Shown: positions 11,797 to 25,486 of the stretch, piece by piece | Layout of the letters: every line of letters begins with the position of its first letter | Numbering within the stretch: position 1 is the first letter of the stretch | Source of the DNA: Auanema rhodensis | Lineage: Eukaryota; Nematoda; Chromadorea; Rhabditida; Rhabditidae | NCBI GenBank assembly: GCA_964057225.1 | Contig: OZ059894.1 | Span: 20,490,476-20,554,475, forward strand | Direction: 5' to 3' | DNA: 64,000 nt | The notes under the pieces: generated by a model | Seen by the model: the letters and a program-made list of their open reading frames with translations, nothing else | The model's database searches: none | What the model was told of the DNA's origin: nothing | Position numbers and translations under genes: made by a program

Positions 11797-14700
11797 TTGA
11801 AAAATGATGCATTAGTGTATGTTGAGTTTCCATGTACACTCAACATTGCTTCCAAAAACATTTTGACAAAAATTTTTTCGAAAAATTTCAAAATAAATTA
11901 GCAAAAAGTAGATGTTTTTAGATTTCTTTTTTTAAGGCAAAGACGATGGACAATGTTATTCAACGAAAAAATTAATTCTTCAGGGTGAAAATCGAGGATA
12001 TAAGTGTGAACTTATATCAGTTGATATCTCGGTGCATTTTTAAGCTAGCGCAAATCTGATAACACAGAACGACGCAGCTTAAAAATCCGCATCGAATGCA
12101 CTATACTACATTGAGAAACGCTTAATACAAAAATTAGTTATGATCGTTTGAAAAATGATGCATTAGTGTATGTTGAGTTTCCATGTACACTCAACATTGC
12201 TTCCAAAAACATTTTGACAAAAATTTTTTCGAAAAATTTCAAAATAAATTAGCAAAAAGTAGATGTTTTTAGATTCCTTTTTTTAAGGCAAAGACGATGG
12301 ACAATGTTATTCAACGAAAAAATTAATTCTTCAGGGTGAAAATCGAGGATATAAGTGTGAACTTATATCAGTTGATATCTCGGTGCATTTTTAAGCTAGC
12401 GCAAATCTGATAACACAGATCGACGCAGCTTAAAAATCCGCATCGAATGCACTATACTACATTGAGAAACGCTTGATACAAAAATTAGTTATGATCGTTT
12501 GAAAAATGATGCATTAGTTTATGTTGAGTTTCCATGTACACTCAACATTGCTTCCAAAAACATTTTGACAAAAATTTTTTCGAAACATTTCAAAATAATT
12601 CAGCAAAAAGTAGATGTTTTTAGATTCCTTTTTTCAAGGCAAAGACGATGGACAATGTTATTCAACGAAAAAATTAACTCTTCAGGGTGAAAATCGAGGA
12701 TATAAGTGTGAACTTATATCAGTTGATATCTCGGTGCATTTTTAAGCTAGCGCAAATCTGATACCACAGATCGACGCAGCTTAAAAATCCGCATCGAATG
12801 CACTATACTACATTGAGAAACGCTTAATACGAAAATTAGTTATGATCGTTTGAAAAATGATGCATTACTGTATGTTGAGTTTCCATGTACACTCAACATT
12901 GCTTCCAAAAACATTTTGACAAAAATTTTTTCGAAAAATTTCAAAATAAATTAGCAAAAAGTAGATGTTTTTAGATTCCTTTTCTCAAGGCAAAGACGAT
13001 GGACAATGTTATTCAACGAAAAAATTAATTCTTCAGGGTGAAAATCGAGGATATAAGTGTGAACTTATATCAGTTGATATCTCGGTGCATTTTTAAGCTA
13101 GCGCAAATCTGATAACACAGATCGACGCAGCTTAAAAATCCGCATCGAATGCACTATACTACATTGAGAAACGCTTAATACAAAAATTAGTTATGATCGT
13201 TTGAAAAATGATGCATTAGTGTATGTTGAGTTTCCATGTACACTCAACATTGCTTCCAAAAACATTTTGACAAAAATTTTTTCGAAACATTTCAAAATAA
13301 TTCAGCAAAAAGTAGATGTTTTTAGATTCCTTTTTTCAAGGCAAAGACGATGGACAATGTTATTCAACGAAAAAATTAACTCTTCAGGGTGAAAATCGAG
13401 GATATAAGTGTGAACTTATATCAGTTGATATCTCGGTGCATTTTTAAGCTAGCGCAAATCTGATAACACAGATCGACGCAGCTTAAAAATCCGCATCGAA
13501 TGCACTATACTACATTGAGAAACGCTTAATACAAAAATTAGTTATGATCGTTTGAAAAATGATGCATTAGTGTATGTTGAGTTTCCATGTACACTCAACA
13601 TTGCTTCCAAAAACATTTTGACAAAAATTTTTTCGAAACATTTCAAAATAATTCAGCAAAAAGTAGATGTTTTTAGATTCCTTTTTTCAAGGCAAAGACG
13701 ATGGACAATGTTATTCAACGAAAAAATTAACTCTTCAGGGTGAAAATCGAGGATATAAGTGTGAACTTATATCAGTTGATATCTCGGTGCATTTTTAAGC
13801 TAGCGCAAATCTGATAACACAGATCGACGCAGCTTAAAAATCCGCATCGAATGCACTATACTACATTGAGAAACGCTTAATATAAAAATTAGTTATGATC
13901 GTTTGAAAAATGATGCATTAGTGTATGTTGAGTTTCCATGTACACTCAACATTGCTTCCAAAAACATTTTGACAAAAATTTTTTCGAAAAATTTCAAAAT
14001 AATTTAGCAAAAAGTAGATGTTTTTAGATTCCTATTTTCAAAGTAAAGACGATGGACAATGTTATTCAACGAAAAAATTAACTCTTCAGGGTGAAAATCG
14101 AGGATATAAGTGTGAACTTATATCAGTTGATATCTCGGTGCATTTTTAAGCTAGCGCAAATCTGATAACACAGATCGACGCAGCTTAAAAATCCGCATCG
14201 AATGCACTATACTACATTGAGAAACGCTTAATACAAAAATTAGTTATGATCGTTTGAAAAATGATGCATTAGTGTATGTTGAGTTTCCATGTACACTCAA
14301 CATTGCTTCCAAAAACATTTTGACAAAAATTTTTTCGAAACATTTCAAAATAATTCAGCAAAAAGTAGATGTTTTTAGATTCCTTTTTTCAAGGCAAAGA
14401 CGATGGACAATGTTATTCAACGAAAAAATTAACTCTTCAGGGTGAAAATCGAGGATATAAGTGTGAACTTATATCAGTTGATATCTCGGTGCATTTTTAA
14501 GCTAGCGCAAATCTGATAACACAGATCGACGCAGCTTAAAAATCCGCATCGAATGCACTATACTACATTGAGAAACGCTTAATACAAAAATTAGTTATGA
14601 TCGTTTGAAAAATGATGCATTAGTGTATGTTGAGTTTCCATGTACACTCAACATTGCTTCCAAAAACATTTTGACAAAAATTTTTTCGAAACATTTCAAA

Positions 14701-16359
14701 ATAATTCAGCAAAAAGTAGATGTTTTTAGATTCCTTTTTTCAAGGCAAAGACGATGGACAATGTTATTCAACGAAAAAATTAACTCTTCAGGGTGAAAAT
14801 CGAGGATATAAGTGTGAACTTATATCAGTTGATATCTCGGTGCATTTTTAAGCTAGCGCAAATCTGATAACACAGATCGACGCAGCTTAAAAATCCGCAT
14901 CGAATGCACTATACTACATTGAGAAACGCTTAATATAAAAATTAGTTATGATCGTTTGAAAAATGATGCATTAGTGTATGTTGAGTTTCCATGTACACTC
15001 AACATTGCTTCCAAAAACATTTTGACAAAAATTTTTTCGAAACATTTCAAAATAATTCAGCAAAAAGTAGATGTTTTTAGATTCCTATTTTCAAAGTAAA
15101 GACGATGGACAATGTTATTCAACGAAAAAATTAACTCTTCAGGGTGAAAATCGAGGATATAAGTGTGAACTTATATCAGTTGATATCTCGGTGCATTTTT
15201 AAGCTAGCGCAAATCTGATAACACAGATCGACGCAGCTTAAAAATCCGCATCGAATGCACTATACTACATTGAGAAACGCTTAATACAAAAATTAGTTAT
15301 GATCGTTTGAAAAATGATGCATTAGTGTATGTTGAGTTTCCATGTACACTCAACATTGCTTCCAAAAACATTTTGACAAAAATTTTTTCGAAAAATTTCA
15401 AAATAATTTAGCAAAAAGTAGATGTTTTTAGATTCCTTCTTTCAAGGCAAAGACGATGGACAATGTTATTCAACGAAAAAAATAATTCTTCAGGGTGAAA
15501 ATCGAGGATATAAGTGTGAACTTATATCAGTTGATATCTCGGTGCATTTTTAAGCTAGCGCAAATCTGATAACACAGATCGACGCAGCTTAAAAATCCGC
15601 ATCGAATGCACTATACTACATTGAGAAACGCTTAATACAAAAATTAGTTATGATCGTTTGAAAAATGATGCATTAGTGTATGTTGAGTTTCCATGTACAC
15701 TCAACATTGCTTCCAAAAACATTTTGACAAAAATTTTTTCGAAAAATTTCAAAATAATTTAGCAAAAAGTAGATGTTTTTAGATTCCTATTTTCAAAGTA
15801 AAGACGATGGACAATGTTATTCAACGAAAAAATTAACTCTTCAGGGTGAAAATCGAGGATATAAGTGTGAACTTATATCAGTTGATATCTCGGTGCATTT
15901 TTAAGCTAGCGCAAATCTGATAACACAGATCGACGCAGCTTAAAAATCCGCATCGAATGCACTATACTACATTGAGAAACGCTTAATACAAAAATTAGTT
16001 ATGATCGTTTGAAAAATGATGCATTAGTGTATGTTGAGTTTCCATGTACACTCAACATTGCTTCCAAAAACATTTTGACAAAAATTTTTTCGAAAAATTT
16101 CAAAATAATTTAGCAAAAAGTAGATGTTTTTAGATTCCTTCTTTCAAGGCAAAGACGATGGACAATGTTATTCAACGAAAAAAATAATTCTTCAGGGTGA
16201 AAATCGAGGATATAAGTGTGAACTTATATCAGTTGATATCTCGGTGCATTTTTAAGCTAGCGCAAATCTGATAACACAGATCGACGCAGCTTAAAAATCC
16301 GCATCGAATGCACTATACTACATTGAGAAACGCTTAATACAAAAATTAGTTATGATCGT
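11797..16359 (+). repeat. Higher-order repeat B, copy 1 (13 monomers, 4563 bp)
   Basis: This copy begins with a distinctive pair: a monomer with AAATTAG, ATTTCTTTTTTTAAGG and CAGAACG, then one with CCTTTTTTTAAGG. It continues with CTTGATACA/TTTATG, ATACCACA/ACGAAA/TTACTG with CCTTTTCTC, and then CAG, CAG, CTATTTT, CAG, CAG, CTATTTT, CTTCTTT, CTATTTT, CTTCTTT. The ATTTCTTTTTTT marker at 11922 recurs at 16485, exactly 4563 bases later, with the same subtype order after it. Confidence 0.88.
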
Positions 16360-19300
16360 TTGAAAAATGATGCATTAGTGTATGTTGAGTTTCCATGTAC
16401 ACTCAACATTGCTTCCAAAAACATTTTGACAAAAATTTTTTCGAAAAATTTCAAAATAAATTAGCAAAAAGTAGATGTTTTTAGATTTCTTTTTTTAAGG
16501 CAAAGACGATGGACAATGTTATTCAACGAAAAAATTAATTCTTCAGGGTGAAAATCGAGGATATAAGTGTGAACTTATATCAGTTGATATCTCGGTGCAT
16601 TTTTAAGCTAGCGCAAATCTGATAACACAGAACGACGCAGCTTAAAAATCCGCATCGAATGCACTATACTACATTGAGAAACGCTTAATACAAAAATTAG
16701 TTATGATCGTTTGAAAAATGATGCATTAGTGTATGTTGAGTTTCCATGTACACTCAACATTGCTTCCAAAAACATTTTGACAAAAATTTTTTCGAAAAAT
16801 TTCAAAATAAATTAGCAAAAAGTAGATGTTTTTAGATTCCTTTTTTTAAGGCAAAGACGATGGACAATGTTATTCAACGAAAAAATTAATTCTTCAGGGT
16901 GAAAATCGAGGATATAAGTGTGAACTTATATCAGTTGATATCTCGGTGCATTTTTAAGCTAGCGCAAATCTGATAACACAGATCGACGCAGCTTAAAAAT
17001 CCGCATCGAATGCACTATACTACATTGAGAAACGCTTGATACAAAAATTAGTTATGATCGTTTGAAAAATGATGCATTAGTTTATGTTGAGTTTCCATGT
17101 ACACTCAACATTGCTTCCAAAAACATTTTGACAAAAATTTTTTCGAAACATTTCAAAATAATTCAGCAAAAAGTAGATGTTTTTAGATTCCTTTTTTCAA
17201 GGCAAAGACGATGGACAATGTTATTCAACGAAAAAATTAACTCTTCAGGGTGAAAATCGAGGATATAAGTGTGAACTTATATCAGTTGATATCTCGGTGC
17301 ATTTTTAAGCTAGCGCAAATCTGATACCACAGATCGACGCAGCTTAAAAATCCGCATCGAATGCACTATACTACATTGAGAAACGCTTAATACGAAAATT
17401 AGTTATGATCGTTTGAAAAATGATGCATTACTGTATGTTGAGTTTCCATGTACACTCAACATTGCTTCCAAAAACATTTTGACAAAAATTTTTTCGAAAA
17501 ATTTCAAAATAAATTAGCAAAAAGTAGATGTTTTTAGATTCCTTTTCTCAAGGCAAAGACGATGGACAATGTTATTCAACGAAAAAATTAATTCTTCAGG
17601 GTGAAAATCGAGGATATAAGTGTGAACTTATATCAGTTGATATCTCGGTGCATTTTTAAGCTAGCGCAAATCTGATAACACAGATCGACGCAGCTTAAAA
17701 ATCCGCATCGAATGCACTATACTACATTGAGAAACGCTTAATACAAAAATTAGTTATGATCGTTTGAAAAATGATGCATTAGTGTATGTTGAGTTTCCAT
17801 GTACACTCAACATTGCTTCCAAAAACATTTTGACAAAAATTTTTTCGAAACATTTCAAAATAATTCAGCAAAAAGTAGATGTTTTTAGATTCCTTTTTTC
17901 AAGGCAAAGACGATGGACAATGTTATTCAACGAAAAAATTAACTCTTCAGGGTGAAAATCGAGGATATAAGTGTGAACTTATATCAGTTGATATCTCGGT
18001 GCATTTTTAAGCTAGCGCAAATCTGATAACACAGATCGACGCAGCTTAAAAATCCGCATCGAATGCACTATACTACATTGAGAAACGCTTAATACAAAAA
18101 TTAGTTATGATCGTTTGAAAAATGATGCATTAGTGTATGTTGAGTTTCCATGTACACTCAACATTGCTTCCAAAAACATTTTGACAAAAATTTTTTCGAA
18201 ACATTTCAAAATAATTCAGCAAAAAGTAGATGTTTTTAGATTCCTTTTTTCAAGGCAAAGACGATGGACAATGTTATTCAACGAAAAAATTAACTCTTCA
18301 GGGTGAAAATCGAGGATATAAGTGTGAACTTATATCAGTTGATATCTCGGTGCATTTTTAAGCTAGCGCAAATCTGATAACACAGATCGACGCAGCTTAA
18401 AAATCCGCATCGAATGCACTATACTACATTGAGAAACGCTTAATATAAAAATTAGTTATGATCGTTTGAAAAATGATGCATTAGTGTATGTTGAGTTTCC
18501 ATGTACACTCAACATTGCTTCCAAAAACATTTTGACAAAAATTTTTTCGAAAAATTTCAAAATAATTTAGCAAAAAGTAGATGTTTTTAGATTCCTATTT
18601 TCAAAGTAAAGACGATGGACAATGTTATTCAACGAAAAAATTAACTCTTCAGGGTGAAAATCGAGGATATAAGTGTGAACTTATATCAGTTGATATCTCG
18701 GTGCATTTTTAAGCTAGCGCAAATCTGATAACACAGATCGACGCAGCTTAAAAATCCGCATCGAATGCACTATACTACATTGAGAAACGCTTAATACAAA
18801 AATTAGTTATGATCGTTTGAAAAATGATGCATTAGTGTATGTTGAGTTTCCATGTACACTCAACATTGCTTCCAAAAACATTTTGACAAAAATTTTTTCG
18901 AAACATTTCAAAATAATTCAGCAAAAAGTAGATGTTTTTAGATTCCTTTTTTCAAGGCAAAGACGATGGACAATGTTATTCAACGAAAAAATTAACTCTT
19001 CAGGGTGAAAATCGAGGATATAAGTGTGAACTTATATCAGTTGATATCTCGGTGCATTTTTAAGCTAGCGCAAATCTGATAACACAGATCGACGCAGCTT
19101 AAAAATCCGCATCGAATGCACTATACTACATTGAGAAACGCTTAATATAAAAATTAGTTATGATCGTTTGAAAAATGATGCATTAGTGTATGTTGAGTTT
19201 CCATGTACACTCAACATTGCTTCCAAAAACATTTTGACAAAAATTTTTTCGAAAAATTTCAAAATAATTTAGCAAAAAGTAGATGTTTTTAGATTCCTAT

Positions 19301-21274
19301 TTTCAAAGTAAAGACGATGGACAATGTTATTCAACGAAAAAATTAACTCTTCAGGGTGAAAATCGAGGATATAAGTGTGAACTTATATCAGTTGATATCT
19401 CGGTGCATTTTTAAGCTAGCGCAAATCTGATAACACAGATCGACGCAGCTTAAAAATCCGCATCGAATGCACTATACTACATTGAGAAACGCTTAATACA
19501 AAAATTAGTTATGATCGTTTGAAAAATGATGCATTAGTGTATGTTGAGTTTCCATGTACACTCAACATTGCTTCCAAAAACATTTTGACAAAAATTTTTT
19601 CGAAACATTTCAAAATAATTCAGCAAAAAGTAGATGTTTTTAGATTCCTTTTTTCAAGGCAAAGACGATGGACAATGTTATTCAACGAAAAAATTAACTC
19701 TTCAGGGTGAAAATCGAGGATATAAGTGTGAACTTATATCAGTTGATATCTCGGTGCATTTTTAAGCTAGCGCAAATCTGATAACACAGATCGACGCAGC
19801 TTAAAAATCCGCATCGAATGCACTATACTACATTGAGAAACGCTTAATACAAAAATTAGTTATGATCGTTTGAAAAATGATGCATTAGTGTATGTTGAGT
19901 TTCCATGTACACTCAACATTGCTTCCAAAAACATTTTGACAAAAATTTTTTCGAAACATTTCAAAATAATTCAGCAAAAAGTAGATGTTTTTAGATTCCT
20001 TTTTTCAAGGCAAAGACGATGGACAATGTTATTCAACGAAAAAATTAACTCTTCAGGGTGAAAATCGAGGATATAAGTGTGAACTTATATCAGTTGATAT
20101 CTCGGTGCATTTTTAAGCTAGCGCAAATCTGATAACACAGATTCGACGCAGCTTAAAAATCCGCATCGAATGCACTATACTACATTGAGAAACGCTTAAT
20201 ATAAAAATTAGTTATGATCGTTTGAAAAATGATGCATTAGTGTATGTTGAGTTTCCATGTACACTCAACATTGCTTCCAAAAACATTTTGACAAAAATTT
20301 TTTCGAAAAATTTCAAAATAATTTAGCAAAAAGTAGATGTTTTTAGATTCCTATTTTCAAAGTAAAGACGATGGACAATGTTATTCAACGAAAAAATTAA
20401 CTCTTCAGGGTGAAAATCGAGGATATAAGTGTGAACTTATATCAGTTGATATCTCGGTGCATTTTTAAGCTAGCGCAAATCTGATAACACAGATCGACGC
20501 AGCTTACAAATCCGCATCGAATGCACTATACTACATTGAGAAACGCTTAATACAAAAATTAGTTATGATCGTTTGAAAAATGATGCATTAGTGTATGTTG
20601 AGTTTCCATGTACACTCAACATTGCTTCCAAAAACATTTTGACAAAAATTTTTTCGAAAAATTTCAAAATAATTTAGCAAAAAGTAGATGTTTTTAGATT
20701 CCTTCTTTCAAGGCAAAGACGATGGACAATGTTATTCAACGAAAAAAATAATTCTTCAGGGTGAAAATCGAGGATATAAGTGTGAACTTATATCAGTTGA
20801 TATCTCGGTGCATTTTTAAGCTAGCGCAAATCTGATAACACAGATCGACGCAGCTTAAAAATCCGCATCGAATGCACTATACTACATTGAGAAACGCTTA
20901 ATAAAAAAATTAGTTATGATCGTTTGAAAAATGATGCATTAGTGTATGTTGAGTTTCCATGTACACTCAACATTGCTTCCAAAAACATTTTGACAAAAAT
21001 TTTTTCGAAAAATTTCAAAATAATTTAGCAAAAAGTAGATGTTTTTAGATTCCTTCTTTCAAGGCAAAGACGATGGACAATGTTATTCAACGAAAAAAAT
21101 AATTCTTCAGGGTGAAAATCGAGGATATAAGTGTGAACTTATATCAGTTGATATCTCGGTGCATTTTTAAGCTAGCGCAAATCTGATAACACAGATCGAC
21201 GCAGCTTAAAAATCCGCATCGAATGCACTATACTACATTAAGAAACGCTTAATACAAAAATTAGTTATGATCGT
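16360..21274 (+). repeat. Higher-order repeat B, copy 2 (14 monomers, one-base insertion)
   Basis: The first eight monomers reproduce copy 1 in order. From k=54 the order diverges: a CTATTTT monomer replaces the expected CAG monomer, and one extra monomer makes the copy 14 long. A single extra T occurs at about 20142 in CAGATTCGACG. The next ATTTCTTTTTTT marker is 4915 bases after the previous one, which is 14 monomers plus one base. Confidence 0.83.
20140..20146 (+). other. One-base insertion shifting array phase
   Basis: This copy reads CAGATTCGACG where all others have CAGATCGACG or CAGAACGACG. It is the only insertion I found; every monomer start between here and about 35087 is offset by +1. 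Confidence 0.85.
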
Positions 21275-23380
21275 TTGAAAAATGATGCATTAGTGTATGT
21301 TGAGTTTCCATGTACACTCAACATTGCTTCCAAAAACATTTTGACAAAAATTTTTTCGAAAAATTTCAAAATAAATTAGCAAAAAGTAGATGTTTTTAGA
21401 TTTCTTTTTTTAAGGCAAAGACGATGGACAATGTTATTCAACGAAAAAATTAATTCTTCAGGGTGAAAATCGAGGATATAAGTGTGAACTTATATCAGTT
21501 GATATCTCGGTGCATTTTTAAGCTAGCGCAAATCTGATAACACAGAACGACGCAGCTTAAAAATCCGCATCGAATGCACTATACTACATTGAGAAACGCT
21601 TAATACAAAAATTAGTTATGATCGTTTGAAAAATGATGCATTAGTGTATGTTGAGTTTCCATGTACACTCAACATTGCTTCCAAAAACATTTTGACAAAA
21701 ATTTTTTCGAAAAATTTCAAAATAAATTAGCAAAAAGTAGATGTTTTTAGATTCCTTTTTTTAAGGCAAAGACGATGGACAATGTTATTCAACGAAAAAA
21801 TTAATTCTTCAGGGTGAAAATCGAGGATATAAGTGTGAACTTATATCAGTTGATATCTCGGTGCATTTTTAAGCTAGCGCAAATCTGATAACACAGATCG
21901 ACGCAGCTTAAAAATCCGCATCGAATGCACTATACTACATTGAGAAACGCTTGATACAAAAATTAGTTATGATCGTTTGAAAAATGATGCATTAGTTTAT
22001 GTTGAGTTTCCATGTACACTCAACATTGCTTCCAAAAACATTTTGACAAAAATTTTTTCGAAACATTTCAAAATAATTCAGCAAAAAGTAGATGTTATTA
22101 GATTCCTTTTTTCAAGGCAAAGACGATGGACAATGTTATTCAACGAAAAAATTAACTCTTCAGGGTGAAAATCGAGGATATAAGTGTGAACTTATATCAG
22201 TTGATATCTCGGTGCATTTTTAAGCTAGCGCAAATCTGATACCACAGATCGACGCAGCTTAAAAATCCGCATCGAATGCACTATACTACATTGAGAAACG
22301 CTTAATACGAAAATTAGTTATGATCGTTTGAAAAATGATGCATTACTGTATGTTGAGTTTCCATGTACACTCAACATTGCTTCCAAAAACATTTTGACAA
22401 AAATTTTTTCGAAAAATTTCAAAATAAATTAGCAAAAAGTAGATGTTTTTAGATTCCTTTTCTCAAGGCAAAGACGATGGACAATGTTATTCAACGAAAA
22501 AATTAATTCTTCAGGGTGAAAATCGAGGATATAAGTGTGAACTTATATCAGTTGATATCTCGGTGCATTTTTAAGCTAGCGCAAATCTGATAACACAGAT
22601 CGACGCAGCTTAAAAATCCGCATCGAATGCACTATACTACATTGAGAAACGCTTGATACAAAAATTAGTTATGATCGTTTGAAAAATGATGCATTAGTGT
22701 ATGTTGAGTTTCCATGTACACTCAACATTGCTTCCAAAAACATTTTGACAAAAATTTTTTCGAAAAATTTCAAAATAATTTAGCAAAAAGTAGATGTTTT
22801 TAGATTCCTATTTTCAAAGTAAAGACGATGGACAATGTTATTCAACGAAAAAATTAACTCTTCAGGGTGAAAATCGAGGATATAAGTGTGAACTTATATC
22901 AGTTGATATCTCGGTGCATTTTTAAGCTAGCGCAAATCTGATAACACAGATCGACGCAGCTTAAAAATCCGCATCGAATGCACTATACTACATTGAGAAA
23001 CGCTTAATACAAAAATTAGTTATGATCGTTTGAAAAATGATGCATTAGTGTATGTTGAGTTTCCATGTACACTCAACATTGCTTCCAAAAACATTTTGAC
23101 AAAAATTTTTTCGAAAAATTTCAAAATAATTTAGCAAAAAGTAGATGTTTTTAGATTCCTTCTTTCAAGGCAAAGACGATGGACAATGTTATTCAACGAA
23201 AAAAATAATTCTTCAGGGTGAAAATCGAGGATATAAGTGTGAACTTATATCAGTTGATATCTCGGTGCATTTTTAAGCTAGCGCAAATCTGATAACACAG
23301 ATCGACGCAGCTTAAAAATCCGCATCGAATGCACTATACTACATTGAGAAACGCTTAATACAAAAATTAGTTATGATCGT
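21275..23380 (+). repeat. Higher-order repeat B, truncated copy 3 (6 monomers)
   Basis: The copy starts with the same four marker monomers as copies 1 and 2, then jumps to a CTATTTT and a CTTCTTT monomer before the marker recurs 2106 bases (6 x 351) later. It behaves like the 13-mer with the central monomers deleted, as unequal exchange would produce. The CAG monomer at 21977 carries a private T-to-A change at about 22097. Confidence 0.82.
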
Positions 23381-25486
23381 TTGAAAAATGATGCATTAGT
23401 GTATGTTGAGTTTCCATGTACACTCAACATTGCTTCCAAAAACATTTTGACAAAAATTTTTTCGAAAAATTTCAAAATAAATTAGCAAAAAGTAGATGTT
23501 TTTAGATTTCTTTTTTTAAGGCAAAGACGATGGACAATGTTATTCAACGAAAAAATTAATTCTTCAGGGTGAAAATCGAGGATATAAGTGTGAAATTATA
23601 TCAGTTGATATCTCGGTGCATTTTTAAGCTAGCGCAAATCTGATAACACAGAACGACGCAGCTTAAAAATCCGCATCGAATGCACTATACTACATTGAGA
23701 AACGCTTAATACAAAAATTAGTTATGATCGTTTGAAAAATGATGCATTAGTGTATGTTGAGTTTCCATGTACACTCAACATTGCTTCCAAAAACATTTTG
23801 ACAAAAATTTTTTCGAAAAATTTCAAAATAAATTAGCAAAAAGTAGATGTTTTTAGATTCCTTTTTTTAAGGCAAAGACGATGGACAATGTTATTCAACG
23901 AAAAAATTAATTCTTCAGGGTGAAAATCGAGGATATAAGTGTGAACTTATATCAGTTGATATCTCGGTGCATTTTTAAGCTAGCGCAAATCTGATAACAC
24001 AGATCGACGCAGCTTAAAAATCCGCATCGAATGCTTTATACTACATTGAGAAACGCTTAATACAAAAATTAGTTATGATCGTTTGAAAAATGATGCATTA
24101 GTTTATGTTGAGTTTCCATGTACACTCAATATTGCTTCGAAAAACATTTTGACAAAAATTTTTTCGAAAAATTTCAACATAAATTAGCAAAAAGTAGATG
24201 TTTTTAGATTCCTTTTTTCAAGGCAAAGACGATGGACAATGTTATTCAACGAAAAAATTAATTCTTCAGGGTGAAAATCGAGGATATAAGTGTGAACTTA
24301 TATCAGTTGATATCTCGGTGCATTTTTAAGCTAGCGCAAATCTGATACCACAGATCGACGCAGCTTAAAAATCCGCATCGAATGCACTATACTACATTGA
24401 GAAACGCTTAATACGAAAATTAGTTATGATCGTTTGAAAAATGATGCATTACTGTATGTTGAGTTTCCATGTACACTCAACATTGCTTCCAAAAACATTT
24501 TGACAAAAATTTTTTCGAAAAATTTCAAAATAAATTAGCAAAAAGTAGATGTTTTTAGATTCCTTTTCTCAAGGCAAAGACGATGGACAATGTTATTCAA
24601 CGAAAAAATTAATTCTTCAGGGTGAAAATCGAGGATATAAGTGTGAACTTATATCAGTTGATATCTCGGTGCATTTTTAAGCTAGCGCAAATCTGATAAC
24701 ACAGATCGACGCAGCTTAAAAATCCGCATCGAATGCACTATACTACATTGAGAAACGCTTGATACAAAAATTAGTTATGATCGTTTGAAAAATGATGCAT
24801 TAGTTTATGTTGAGTTTCCATGTACACTCAACATTGCTTCCAAAAACATTTTGACAAAAATTTTTTCGAAACATTTCAAAATAATTCAGCAAAAAGTAGA
24901 TGTTTTTAGATTCCTTTTTTCAAGGCAAAGACGATGGACAATGTTATTCAACGAAAAAATTAACTCTTCAGGGTGAAAATCGAGGATATAAGTGTGAACT
25001 TATATCAGTTGATATCTCGGTGCATTTTTAAGCTAGCGCAAATCTGATAACACAGATCGACGCAGCTTAAAAATCCGCATCGAATGCACTATACTACATT
25101 GAGAAACGCTTAATACAAAAATTAGTTATGATCGTTTGAAAAATGATGCATTAGTGTATGTTGAGTTTCCATGTACACTCAACATTGCTTCCAAAAACAT
25201 TTTGACAAAAATTTTTTCGAAAAATTTCAAAATAATTTAGCAAAAAGTAGATGTTTTTAGATTCCTTCTTTCAAGGCAAAGACGATGGACAATGTTATTC
25301 AACGAAAAAATTAACTCTTCAGGGTGAAAATCGAGGATATATGTGTGAACTTATATCAGTTGATATCTCGGTGCATTTTTAAGCTAGCGCAAATCTGATA
25401 ACACAGATCGACGCAGCTTAAAAATCCGCATCGAATGCACTATACTACATTGAGAAACGCTTAATACAAAAATTAGTTATGATCGT
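23381..25486 (+). repeat. Higher-order repeat B, altered copy 4 (6 monomers)
   Basis: The marker pair appears again, but is followed by a new monomer (CTTTATAC, TTTATG, CAATATTGCTTCG, CAACATAAATTAG) not seen earlier in the window, then the ATACCACA/ACGAAA/TTACTG monomer with CCTTTTCTC, a CAG monomer at 24785 and a CTTCTTT monomer with AACTC. The new monomer type reappears at about 32150, 33560, 36360, 50050, 56390 and 59530. Confidence 0.8.
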
